Below, in pieces: positions 22,526-33,158 of a DNA stretch of 64,000 bases (positions are counted from its first letter, which is position 1; the number at the start of each line of letters is the position of its first letter). The notes below the pieces were generated by a model. It did not search any database, was not told where the DNA came from, and worked only from the letters and a program-made list of their open reading frames with translations. The stretch is from Isoetes taiwanensis (Eukaryota; Streptophyta; Lycopodiopsida; Isoetales; Isoetaceae): positions 3,396,801 through 3,460,800 of the forward strand of contig JAJEKV010000023.1 in assembly GCA_021234155.1 (NCBI GenBank), given 5' to 3'. The translations under genes were made by a program, and so were the position numbers.

Positions 22526-23141
22526 GTATAACAACCAACACATAATTAAAATTAACATTAACTAACACAACCATTGGGTCCAACACATTTACATTAAAAT
22601 CCCCCTTAGACCCCCTTTGGTGTGGGTGCATATTCACACGGGGGGTGACGTAGGGCAGCGAGAGCCCTTTTAATTATTGTTTGCACGTACAAAATCAACA
22701 TCATATAGTATTTTGCTTAAAATCTTATAGTATTTTGCAAATCTAGTTATACAGTATACCAAATCTTGTACTTGCATACCCCACAAACGAGGAACTTTAC
22801 ATACGGTCTAGACCCCTTATTCACCCCTTCCCTTATTCACCCCTTATTCCTTAATCTAGACCATACGTAAAGTTCCTCGTTTGTGGGGTATGCAAGTACA
22901 AGATTTGGTATACTGTATAACTAGATTTGCAAAATACTATAAGATTTTAAGCAAAATACTATATGGTGTTGATTTTGTACGTGCAAACAATAATTAAAAG
23001 GGCTCTGGTTGCCCGGAGTCACCCCCCGTGTGAATATGCACCCAAACCAAAGGGGGTCTAAGGGGGATTTTAATGTAAATGTGTTGGACCCAATGGTTGT
23101 GTTAGTTAATGTTAATTTTAATTATGTGTTGGTTGTTATAC
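22526..23141. mobile_element. Foldback element with 287-bp near-perfect inverted arms
   Basis: Left arm 22526-22812 and right arm 22855-23141 are reverse complements with only a few differences. The loop is 42 bases with repeated TTATTCACCCC. The ends read GTATAACAACCAACACATAA and its complement. Each arm contains AAGGGGGTCTAAGGGGGATT-like runs and TTTGGTATACTGTATAACTA. No ORF spans it. The left flank carries GGTCCGAAGGGCCCAAAAA, which also follows the related one-armed copy at 40861-41340. No target-site duplication is evident. Confidence 0.9.
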
Positions 23142-26139
23142 CCTCAGAAAATAGGAGGGGAACCCTCTGTGCGCAGCACCTTGTTTCCATTTACTTTATC
23201 CAACATTTTTTGAAAATGTGCTAAAAAATTGCCAAATAACTAAGTTTAGCCCTTAAATTATTCCATGTTATACATGGTCTCTATTGCTCTATAACACATC
23301 CCAACTCCTTTCCTGCATTCACAAGTGTGGCATCATTCACATAGTCATTTTGCACAAAACTTACTTGTATGGCATTGATAAATGCATGTGTAGATGCTAA
23401 GGACAATTATTATCAGTAACATGAAATTTAGTTAGAATCGAAAGATCGAGCAGAATGGAGCAGGTCTTTGCTAGATTGACTATTCTGAATTGTTCTACCC
23501 ACAGTTCCAGATTTTGAATAGAAAGTAATACTCCCGTATATCCATCCACGTCCATTTGCAGTTAGTATATTTTCTATCTCTTCCACAAGCAATCAAATAA
23601 GTATCCGCCAACTGAAATCTTGAGATTAGAAAGGCGAAAATATAAAGGAATGACATGGAGAGAACCTGGTTTGCTGTTTCTATAAATGCATGTATAATAC
23701 AAGCTGTTATTTGTCAAAAATTGCTCTATTGGTTATATCTTGTTCTATTGGTTTGTTTGTTGTTATGATTCGTTAGCATATTGTCACTTTTAGATAATTT
23801 GTTCCACTACACCAAGCACTGGACTCAAGAATTACCAAGTCTGAATCCCTACAAATGCTTATTCGTACTAGATTACAAGGGAACAGGGATCATATGATTG
23901 GTTCAACGGAATTATGAAGGAAATTGCAGAAGCAGACCAGAAAGTATATATATGTATATAAATTGGTACGGAGAAGGATGATCCCATACACATTTACAAC
24001 CACAATTCCATGCTTCAAATTTGTATTATCAAGCACGATTGTTACTATTTTGACTAATGCAAAACGTGTGTTGCTTATTAGAAAAAAATATACAATGAAT
24101 CACATTTCACTTAGAAATATTTAGATATTGCCCTACTCTGAATAAGCATATCTAGATATTTCCGAGTCTTAAGCATATGGATCAAAGCAATGGACCAAAG
24201 CAAAGATTCTGTACATTGGTCTCTCTACTTGACCTTTTGGTTTGATTCCTTGTCCTCTAGTTGCTCCTTTTCTTCCACGTCAACTTCCTTTTGTTTTATT
24301 TCTTTATTCCCTAGATCTGGCTAGAATATTGTTTTAAGCAAAGCAGTGAGTTTGTATCATGAATATCTTTTGTTTTACATATTCAAGTTTTTTGCATTAA
24401 ACCTTTGGATGGTTTTTTACGCTTCTAGTATAGTCGTGCTTCATTACTCCCCTCATACTTTTTTAGCTGCATTTATGTTGTTTGATGCTGCACAATAATA
24501 GGGGTTTATTTGAGTTGTTCGGAGAACGAGAGCTTTGGATCATTTTGCATGTTGTTCTTAAACTTGTCTCATAGGCTACCGCTTCCCCACAAGTATACTG
24601 AGATTCGATATGTCAGAATTCGAGTTGATGTTTTTAAAGTTGTCGCGTGCGCATGGGCAGCGGGTTAACTATGGACGCCAAACACCCCAGGCTTAGATTG
24701 GTTCAATTTTAGCCTTGGCCTCATCATCATTCTATAGACTTGACTCAGATCGATCTCAAGCTTGACCTTGACTTCAACTATTTATTGTCTCCGATGTTTC
24801 ATATAGAGTAGGCCCTATATAATATGTGAGTTAATCGTGGTAGGTGTTTTCTTTTCTTTGACTTAAACCACATGTATATACATACAAAATTATGTGGTTT
24901 TTTTGGGGCAATCTAGTGTAGTATATGTAGGAAAAGGTTTTTTCTTTCGAGGCAGGGGTTTTTTTAATCCTAGTAATAATGATTGTACTAGCCCATTGTA
25001 TGTGTCCCATGTCCTGACAATTATATACTTGGTGCGGGTAATGTGACAGGCTATAATATGGAGCAACACAATCCATATTTAGAGGGAACATGATAGCCAA
25101 CCCAAACTACTTCTTTGTATTTTATTTTCAGGCGACACCCAGATTCGCTCACGGTTTCATGTTCTATTTCACAGAGAACAATCCGGACTCTTTCCGGCAA
25201 TCTTTCCGGATTCGCTCCGCCTTGAAACCCTGGTGTTTTCCACATGATTTCCCTATCTCCGTGAACGTTAAAAAATCTATTCTATTCTATTCTTGAAATC
25301 TAATTAAGGCATAAATATAGGGATTTTCATTGACCCTTGTGAAATATGTATATGCAGTTGGTTATTCATCTTAAATTGCAGTACATTCTACAAGATGGAA
25401 GTATGGGTGGTAAGGCGGAAGGCGGTAAAAATGAAGTTGAAAAATATAATGATGGGGATCATGATCACTCCGTTAATCTCGACTATTAAATTAAGAGCCT
25501 TAATCTCGGCCGTTAAATCAAGAGCCAATAAGATCACAGACCAAGTTCACAATCTTGGTCGTTCATCCCAGTCGTTGGATGCTAATTATTATTTTTACTT
25601 CCTTCTCCTTTTTATTGATATGCTTTATTGATTCTTCATTTTATTTGCTTCTTTATGGGTTTTTTCCAATCATCTTGATCTCGGTTTGTACATGATAAGT
25701 ATGGTCATGTTCAGCATAATCCTACTTACGAAAACAGGTTGCCTTTAAGTTCAAATAGTGCATCTTTCTAAGGTTTAAATGATACCTGGACGAATAGAAA
25801 AAAGGCAAGAAAGATCGATCCAAAATAGAAAGACTGAGTCTCAGCCTGGCCGATCAGGACCTGCATTAAAATTTGAAGCGGCTATGAATTAGATGATGTC
25901 TTTTACATAATCGGCCAAGGAGAAAGTGAATTGGTGCTGCACATCGAGATTAGAGAATGTAAATTTTGTGTCTACGGTGCTATAGAAGTTCGATAAATCT
26001 TATAGCTACAGAATTATGTAGCTCGATCATTGACCATTGAAAGGAGAATTTGATTTTTATGCAATTAAGAATTTGGCTTAGGTATGCAATTGTGTCTTTG
26101 CCGCTTTATACTTAAGCATTAATACATGGAAATTACTAT
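23142..26139. other. Intergenic, no gene seen
   Basis: AT-rich with no recognised coding region. A run at 24925-24975 (GGTTTTTTCTTTCGAGG..GGGGTTTTTTTAATCC) resembles the LTR-like block at about 50470-50515. A 31-bp near-duplicate, ...AATCTCG(A/G)C..TTAAAT(T/C)AAGAGCC, lies at 25476-25527. Confidence 0.45.
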
Positions 26140-27060
26140 ATGGACTGGCGGTTCTATTTTCCAACAACGATGTCCTCAAGTATTTCCAATGTCAGTGGCT
26201 CTGCTAAGCGACAGGGATGGGCTCTTCCCTCTTACAAGAGCTTTCAAGAGGCAGACATACAAGGCCCTGCCGAGATTTTAAGGGGATACCACATTCTTCG
26301 GAATCGAATGAACAAGTCGAAGAATTCTCCTTCTTTGGTTGTAAAGGCCTTGAATTCACAGAACCCACCTCGCTTAGTGGATACTGCTTGGTTTCAAGCT
26401 CAGAAGAAAACTAAGATTTGTACTATCAAGGAGGTTCCTGCTACTGAGAAGGACTCCTCGTCTGATACTGATGAAGAGGTTAAAAAATCAGAAGCAAAAG
26501 CTGCAGAAAAACATCAAAAGGAAAAGAAGGACAAGGAGGGAAGGGAAGCAAAAGGAAAGGGATAGAAAGGGCAGCAAGAAATTTAGCAAGAAGAAGAAGA
26601 AAGGAAGAGGAGGGGAAAGAAGGTAGTGCAAGGAAGGGGCAGGAAGAAAAAGGAGAGGAGGAAAAAGCGAAAACGAAGAGCCAGAAACATAGGCATGGCA
26701 CATAAGATGTTGAGGGCACTCCAAAGAAATAAAGAAAACGAAGCCCTCGACCTCCTAGTCCACAGTCTAGGCCTCCTGCAATTCCAGTGGCCTCTCCACA
26801 GCGTGAGGGAGGCCAGTAGCAGTGGTGGGGTTGGTGATGGTGCCACTGCAAGCACGGTAGAGAGGTGGGGTATCTCGGCACCACAAGTCCGGGGGTCTGG
26901 GCCATCCCAATTAATGAAACTACGGATAGCCCAATACTTGTTAGAGGTGCCGACCTTTAACGTTAACTACACTAAGTGGGCATCCCAATATACCTTCAGG
27001 GTCAGACCTTTAACGTTAACTACACTAAGTGGGCATCCCAATATAAGTCCTTCTCTATGG
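26140..27060 (+). pseudogene. Truncated copy of the front half of the ParB-like gene
   Basis: The plus strand repeats the segment seen at 18055-17190 on the other strand: SSSISNVSGSAKRQGWALPS, GPAEILRGYHILRNRM, NSPSLVVKALNSQNPPRLV, then DSSSDTDEEVKKSEAKA and a Lys/Glu-rich linker. A stop occurs at 26563-26565 and the frame drifts after about 26570. The copy ends before the ParB-like domain and breaks up in a 40-bp direct repeat (26952-26992 and 27005-27045). The opening TGGCGGTTCTAT matches sequence just upstream of the homologous exon in the other copy, so the duplication was of genomic DNA and not of a spliced message. Confidence 0.75.
26950..27047 (+). repeat. 40-bp direct repeat
   Basis: GACCTTTAACGTTAACTACA followed by CTAAGTGGGCATCCCAATATA occurs twice, 53 bp apart. 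Confidence 0.9.
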
Positions 27061-27543
27061 TCTTGTATGTATTTGTTGCCTTACTATAGTTAGTTACTAT
27101 GGTTATGTTTGTATGTATTTGTTGCCTTACGTAGGGTTCTAGAATCACTATATCGTGTTAAAATTGTATTTTGGTTTTGTTGCACAGTGTTCCCATATAT
27201 ACTTCAGTGAGCACGACGTTGTGGAAGTCAATGCATCTGACGATAGCTCATGCAGCATGTCTACGACTATTGCTACAAATACGGAAACCAATTCTACCGT
27301 TACTTTATCCACACTTGCAATCAGAAAGAGGTCCACTATAGACAACAACAGTTTGCTTAATACACCGACATCATAGAAAAGTAAAGTATAACATTAGGGA
27401 ATTACATGATAGCACTTCCAAAACCTGCACTTGCAAGTTGGAGCAAAATGGAGGCAATCTGCATTGCCATATCAAAATTGTTAAGGCTGTCCATTGCCTT
27501 GACAAGAAAATAGGCAATTTCAAACATCTAAAAATATTTCAGC

Positions 27544-29236
27544 TTACATTCCAAGACTTTTTAAGTGCTCGTCTGCCTCTGCCCTGTAAACATCATCAAG
27601 ACATTTTAGTTTCTTCAATTCTGGCTCAGAATCTGAGCTGCTGGCCTGCTCTTCAAAGTTTATGCCATGACATACATTCATATCAATGTTTCTTCCATGG
27701 AACCCATCAGGTTCAGTCCAGTAGTATTCTTCCCAAACGTCTTTTGCCTCACAATCCTTCTTTCCAACCGTTCTCACCTTATGTGCACGTCTCGCATCCC
27801 AAGAACACTCGTGTGTTTCTTCTATGCTACAAGGAAGGCATGTATCAGAATCTGAATATGGATTTTGGCTATCCTCCATGTGGTGTCCTCCCAAAATGCA
27901 TGAACAGGTATGTGGCAATTATTTTGCACATGTTCTTCAGCTTGTGCATCACATGCAATGGGACTACTGAACTGAATCTGATGGACAGATTTGGATAGAT
28001 GGTTGTTCCTGCCTTTGATCTTATCTACTCTAGCCTTAGCCTTAAGTCTGGCCAGCAATTGTGCATGAGTTAATTCTCGTGCTTCACCAAACAATTCAAT
28101 CATATTTGTATTTACATTTACCCGTTCCATCTCCTTGGAATAAGGAAGCTCGAACTCTTGCACTAGACTTTTCGTACTCCTGCTCAGCACTCCTTTGAGC
28201 AGCCTTAGCAGCCTTAGTAGCTGCCTTCTGGATTGCATCCAATTCCCTTTCCCTCTTCCTTGCTGCTTGCAGTATCTTTCTCTCTTCAATTCTGTCCTGC
28301 CTTAGCCTGGCAGCTTCCTTCTTCAATCTCTCATGCTCTATCTTAGCAGCCACCATCTCATCGGAAGTTACAAAAAGCCTCCCACAAGTGCATCAGGCAA
28401 TTTAGACCTTCTGGCTATTGGCAGCCCACCTACATGCACATCAGGGACTTGTTGCTAAAGCAACAACAGGAACATCATTGTGGACATCATTAGGGACCTG
28501 TTCAACATTGACAAGATTATGAACATCATGTTCTTGGGCAGGCACACATACATTTTCTGCTGCATCAATTGGACCGTTGTCCAACATGTCATCTGCAGCC
28601 AAGCCTTGGAGAATTTCAGCATAAGCAGCATCATTGATAGCATTATTATCTGCAAGCTCTGTATCTAGTTCCTCCTCAGAGTCATCCACAATACCCACGT
28701 TATCAGCATGTGGATCTGGAAGTACTCCCTTGTCATTAAAAGGCTATATCCCTGTTTTAGCAAATCCTGCAACAATATTAGATTGAGACAAGGATGTGAC
28801 AATTGCATTGGATACAATGGCAGCCAAATCCTCTTTAGAAGGCTCATGAAGTCTGTTCTTATGCATATATCTACCCCGCATGTCTTTAAATGCAGATTTG
28901 AAGGGTCCAAAGCACGCTACATCAAGTGGTTGCAACCTATGGCTCGTATGTGGAGGAAGAAGCAAAATATGCAAGCCAATTTGCCTTGCATGCTGAATTG
29001 CACTCACGGTAACGTGGGAACTATGGCCATCACATACAAGTAGGTGTAGCTTATCAATGCTAATGCCACCAGGGACATTATTCCTGAAATGTTCAAGCCA
29101 AGCATCAAACAAAGCATTTGTTAACCACGTTTTTTTCTGAAATGACATTGCTGCACCAGGCTCACATCCAGCCATCAAGTCTCTATCTTTAAGTTTAGTG
29201 CCTTTAAACACATACAAACCAGGCATTCTGTAGGCA
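27544..29236 (-). pseudogene. pogo/Tigger-type DDE transposase, 5'-truncated and broken
   Basis: Minus-strand translation from 29226 gives MPGLYVFKG, then LHLLVCDGHSSHVT with a catalytic Asp, then LLLPPHTSHRLQPLDVACFG, the hallmark of DDE_1 transposases related to pogo and jerky. TGI*PFNDKG has a TAG where Tyr or Trp would fit (28757-28759). An acidic stretch (28700-28441), a Glu/Lys/Ala-rich coiled coil (28356-28150) and a C-terminal segment (27918-27544) follow in other frames. The DNA-binding CENP-B-like front and the first catalytic Asp are missing. A TTTTGATTACAG acceptor lies just before the preserved part (about 29239), so this may be an internal exon. Confidence 0.8.
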
Positions 29237-29328
29237 TTCTGTAATCAAAATGAATATCTTAGCATTCGTCTTGTGATTTAAGATGGGAAACTATTGGGGG
29301 GATTTGTCATTGAATTATGTTACACAAA

Positions 29329-30963
29329 CTACCTTACCAAAAGTGGCTGAATGGCATCCTTCCCAAGGAATAATGCCCGTTCTATATCATCATATGTTCT
29401 GCAGGCACTGAGCAACGTCCTAAGTAGCACTCCATCAACTTGAATATGCATACTGTTCCAGAAGCATTCTGCTTCATCAAGGCAACCAACCCTAGCTAGA
29501 AGATCCACCATGCATCCAAACTGCTCCATTGTTGGTGTGACATGAAAGATGTCATTGACACTAATAAAACAGTGAGCCCCATCATCCACCAAACCCTTGT
29601 GGCTGAAAGCATATAGAATGTTACTCACTGTCAACTCATCTGGCAGTATACCTGTCCTTTGCATCTCTTTAAACAAATAACAGGCTTCATTTCCACGGCC
29701 ATGTCTCGCATATGATGAAATTATAGCATTCCACGAGACGACATTTGGTTGATGCAACTCAAGAAAAACCTTACTTGACTGTTGCAGACAACCACAGTTA
29801 GCATATATATTTATAATTGAATTGATTACTTCTTCATTCAACTCATTGAGATCAAATCCGGAAGTCAAAATAAAAGCGTGAATCTCTTTACCCTTTGTCA
29901 ATGATGCTATGTCAGCACATGCATCCAAAACACTGATGAAAGTGATCTTGTTTGGCTTCAAACCTTCTTGCCACATTTGCCAGAAAAATTGAACCGAGAT
30001 TTCAGGGTGTCCATTCCTGGCATGTATCGCAATCATTGTGTTCCATGAGATAACATTATGGTCTTCCATTCTCCTGAAAACATTACGTGCATCCACTAGA
30101 CTCCCACATTTACCATACATACTGAGAAGGGCATTCCCGAGAACAACATCTGACCCCAATCCTATAACAAGAACTCTGCCATGGAATAGTTTACCCTGTG
30201 CTTTGTCCATCAAATTACTCAGCATAATGCTCATTGTAAATTTATTTGGCGTCACATCTTCAAACTGCATTTGGTGAAAAATTTGCAATGCCTCCATTAT
30301 ATCCCCATTATCAATATATGCCCTGATCATTGATGTCCATGAAGTGATGTTCATTGTTGGCATATTACAAAATACATGCTTTGCAGCTTCAAAATTTCCA
30401 CATTTTGCATACATATTTAGTAATGCTGTTCTTACAATGACATGTGAAGCATAGTCACTTTTTAAAATTAGAGCATGAACAAGCTTACCCCCTGCCAAGA
30501 TTGTGCCATATGAACATAAGCTAAGGACTGTACTAAACGTGAAGTCATTTGGCTCCATACCGTCAGCCCACATCTGTGCAAGTAGTCGAACAGCTTCCTT
30601 GCCATAAGCAAAGTCAGCAAATATGGCAATAAGAAGAGTCCATGAGAAAACATTGCGCACACGTATCATATCGAACACAATGCATGCAGAATCCAGCATC
30701 TTGAATTTGCCATACATCTCAATGAGAAGATTATTGAGAAACCTATTACGCCTTTTTTCACTCTTGAGTATCTTTGCATGGAAAAATTTACCTATTCCTA
30801 TACTTTTCACGTTGTCATAGCTTTGCAAATTTGATGCAAGCAAGGCATTCTCACGTGCATAATTTTGACCTGTATAACAATAAACAATACAATAAAGGCT
30901 CTTTCCGTGTTCAACATGAGAGATTACATGTTTCAAAGCTGCAAGTGCAACATTAACGTCCAA
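29329..30963 (-). CDS. PLS-class PPR protein, 544 aa, no DYW domain
   Basis: One uninterrupted frame with about 13 pentatricopeptide motifs in P-L-S order, from NRFLNNLLIEMYGKFKML (residue 73 on) to GCMVDLLARVGCLDEAE, then an E1-like VDGVLLRTLLSACRTYDDIE. Representative motifs are NITSWTSMIRAYIDNGDIME and VVLGNALLSMYGKCGSLVDA. Such proteins bind organellar RNA, one base per repeat, and many guide C-to-U editing. The protein stops at DAIQPLLVR without E2, E+ or DYW domains. The stop lies in GGTAAGGTAG, which could be a splice donor, so a further exon may exist. The start is the first Met. PPR relics upstream (31979-33135) suggest a local tandem family. Confidence 0.85.
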   Translation of the reverse strand: MDVNVALAALKHVISHVEHGKSLYCIVYCYTGQNYARENALLASNLQSYDNVKSIGIGKFFHAKILKSEKRRNRFLNNLLIEMYGKFKMLDSACIVFDMIRVRNVFSWTLLIAIFADFAYGKEAVRLLAQMWADGMEPNDFTFSTVLSLCSYGTILAGGKLVHALILKSDYASHVIVRTALLNMYAKCGNFEAAKHVFCNMPTMNITSWTSMIRAYIDNGDIMEALQIFHQMQFEDVTPNKFTMSIMLSNLMDKAQGKLFHGRVLVIGLGSDVVLGNALLSMYGKCGSLVDARNVFRRMEDHNVISWNTMIAIHARNGHPEISVQFFWQMWQEGLKPNKITFISVLDACADIASLTKGKEIHAFILTSGFDLNELNEEVINSIINIYANCGCLQQSSKVFLELHQPNVVSWNAIISSYARHGRGNEACYLFKEMQRTGILPDELTVSNILYAFSHKGLVDDGAHCFISVNDIFHVTPTMEQFGCMVDLLARVGCLDEAECFWNSMHIQVDGVLLRTLLSACRTYDDIERALFLGKDAIQPLLVR

Positions 30964-31978
30964 CTATAGAACAATTCTGCCGAGACAAAATATATGGTTC
31001 CCTCTATTCTGTGTGTGTATTTAATGTCCCACTATAGGTACATGATTGAAAGAGATGGAGTGGCGCAGTAATACTCCCTATATTCGGGTAGCTCTTCCTT
31101 TAACACAAGAATAATCTAGGTGACCAGCACACCACTTCTGGTGTTCGCTTGAATGGAAATCCGGAAGTCAAATGACATACTTGTAAATGTAGGCCTTGAG
31201 TGAAGCATCTGTTGAATCTTTTGACTTTATTGCTGCTGCTCCCTGTTCATGCTGACCTGCATCAGACATATGGTCTTGTCATCTTCTCACCTCAAACCAC
31301 AATAACAGATTATAAACACATCTTGGCTTACTTGTAAATAGGAGGAAGGATCCACTCAACAGCACACTGATCTATCAGGAGACAAACTTGAAACCTATTT
31401 AACCTAGCAAGTGACTTACCATGAGTTTCAGGAAGAGCTATGTGGTTAGATGACCTTTCACTTGCTTCCAAAGATTGCGAGGCTAAGGACATGTGCATGC
31501 CTTCTATATGGACAGGTTCTCACAACTAAGATTGTGGATATTTCTGTTGCAATCTCTATGACATACGGTAGATTCAGGACAAGTCTTTGTCCCCCAACCA
31601 TAGACATTGCGGATACATGAGCTCTTAGGCCCTCACAAGTTTGCCTCTTGTGAGGACACCAATACTGATTGATATAACCATTTACTTGTCCAAGTCCTGT
31701 AAGAAAACTATCACTAAAATCTAGACTAGTTACCTTATTGGAAGATGGAAAATGATCATGCACTCGATTGAAGCATATGCAGCCTATAGGGCGTAAAGAC
31801 AACTTTGCAGACTCCAGCCTTTCCATTCACCCCAGTTGCTTTTGACGGTTATATACATGTATTGGTTTCTTTTCTCTGTTACAGTCATAAACATTAAACC
31901 ACCAAGTCGTAGTATTTTGTGCATCTAGCATTAGAATATGTTCAGCAATCCTTTACTCCTTAAGAATTAGCATAGGTT
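30964..31978. other. Region upstream of the PPR gene, no gene seen
   Basis: A 122-codon minus-strand ORF (31826-31458) has no PPR or other motif that I recognise. The stretch would contain the PPR promoter, but no clear TATA element stands out. Confidence 0.35.
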
Positions 31979-33135
31979 CTAAAGACACAACGAATAGACA
32001 TCCACAACATGACAAGCGATATGATATATTACTATGAAACCTTCTGCCTCATCTAAAAGTCCTCCTCCAAGCGGGCCAATCATGCGGGGAAAATGCTCCG
32101 TTGCTCTGTGAGCTATAATCTCCACCCACAGTGAGAAAGTGCAATGGATAAGCTCACCTTCTGCTTGGGCCCCAGAGGTGGCACATGCATATAAGATAGT
32201 TGTGAGAGTAAAATGCATCTTTTGCCGCAGTATAAGATAGTTCTGTAGTTTTAAAATGCATCTTTTGCCGCAGGGCATCCCCATGACAATACTCTTGCTA
32301 ACATGGTATTCCAAGATATAACATCATCGATATTCAGTATACTGAAGATTGTACTTGGACATTATAAATCCCCACATATCATATCCTGTACATGTTATAC
32401 ATGTTAATCAAAGCAGCATAAGAGCATGCTTTTTGGTTTGATGAATGCTTCCTCTACTTTTTGAAGAGCAATGGTTACAGTTTCTACACAAATATCCACA
32501 ATTACACCTGTTCTAACCTATGGAAACTTATATTTACATGAACCAGTCCATCTTGTGATGTTTGAAAACAAGTAAAGATTTTATTTTGCCAGAAAGAACT
32601 TATTTGAACCGAAAGGTCATAAACTCTTTTAAGGAAGCTTAGCTTATGCTCTACAAGTGAGATACATATCATTTAATTGCATGTTGGCATATTGATGAAT
32701 ACAGCTCGTGCACCCTGGACGTTTTCATGCATGTTATCTATGTTATCTATGTTATCTTTGAATTTAAATCGACATCTCAATATGATTGAATGATATAACT
32801 TATATAACTTACCCAATATGCAGTGCATGTCCAGCAAGGGAAATCTGGCAACCTTTTTGTCAAATGCCTCTAAAGGGTATAAAATTGGGTACCATAATTT
32901 TTAATTATTCTCAATGGATTTGTTCTGAGCTCGCCAGTAGCATTAAATATGGCATTTGCAACATTAAAGCTCCCACATTTACTATGCATTCTAATGAGAT
33001 TGCCAAGACATATGGACTAGCCTGCCATAATCAAGGTTCATTTATTCACCTTCCAGCTCCAAACATGCATTCTGAACAAACTTCTTTAGCTGCCCATTTT
33101 GCATATGTTTCAAGAGTCATATTGCTTTATCACAC
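31979..33135 (-). pseudogene. PPR pseudogene relics
   Basis: The minus strand reads GNLIRMHSKCGSFNVANAIF (near 32990-32930), DDVISWNTMLARVLSWG (near 32310-32260), FTLTTILYACATSGAQAEGE (near 32220-32160) and EHFPRMIGPLGGGLLDEAEG (near 32095-32040). These are recognisable S, P and L motifs and a late S2-like motif in scattered frames. Gaps and frame changes separate them. AAAATGCATCTTTTGCCGCA is duplicated at about 32211 and 32255. Confidence 0.7.
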
Positions 33136-33158
33136 ACTGCATCTGCAATGGTTGACCG

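Noticed and set aside
27438..27998. 186-codon plus-strand ORF
   Set aside because: Antisense of the pogo-type transposase tail; its Cys/His richness comes from the other strand's codons.
31458..31826. 122-codon minus-strand ORF upstream of the PPR gene
   Set aside because: No PPR or other motif, no codon pattern and no neighbours to support it.
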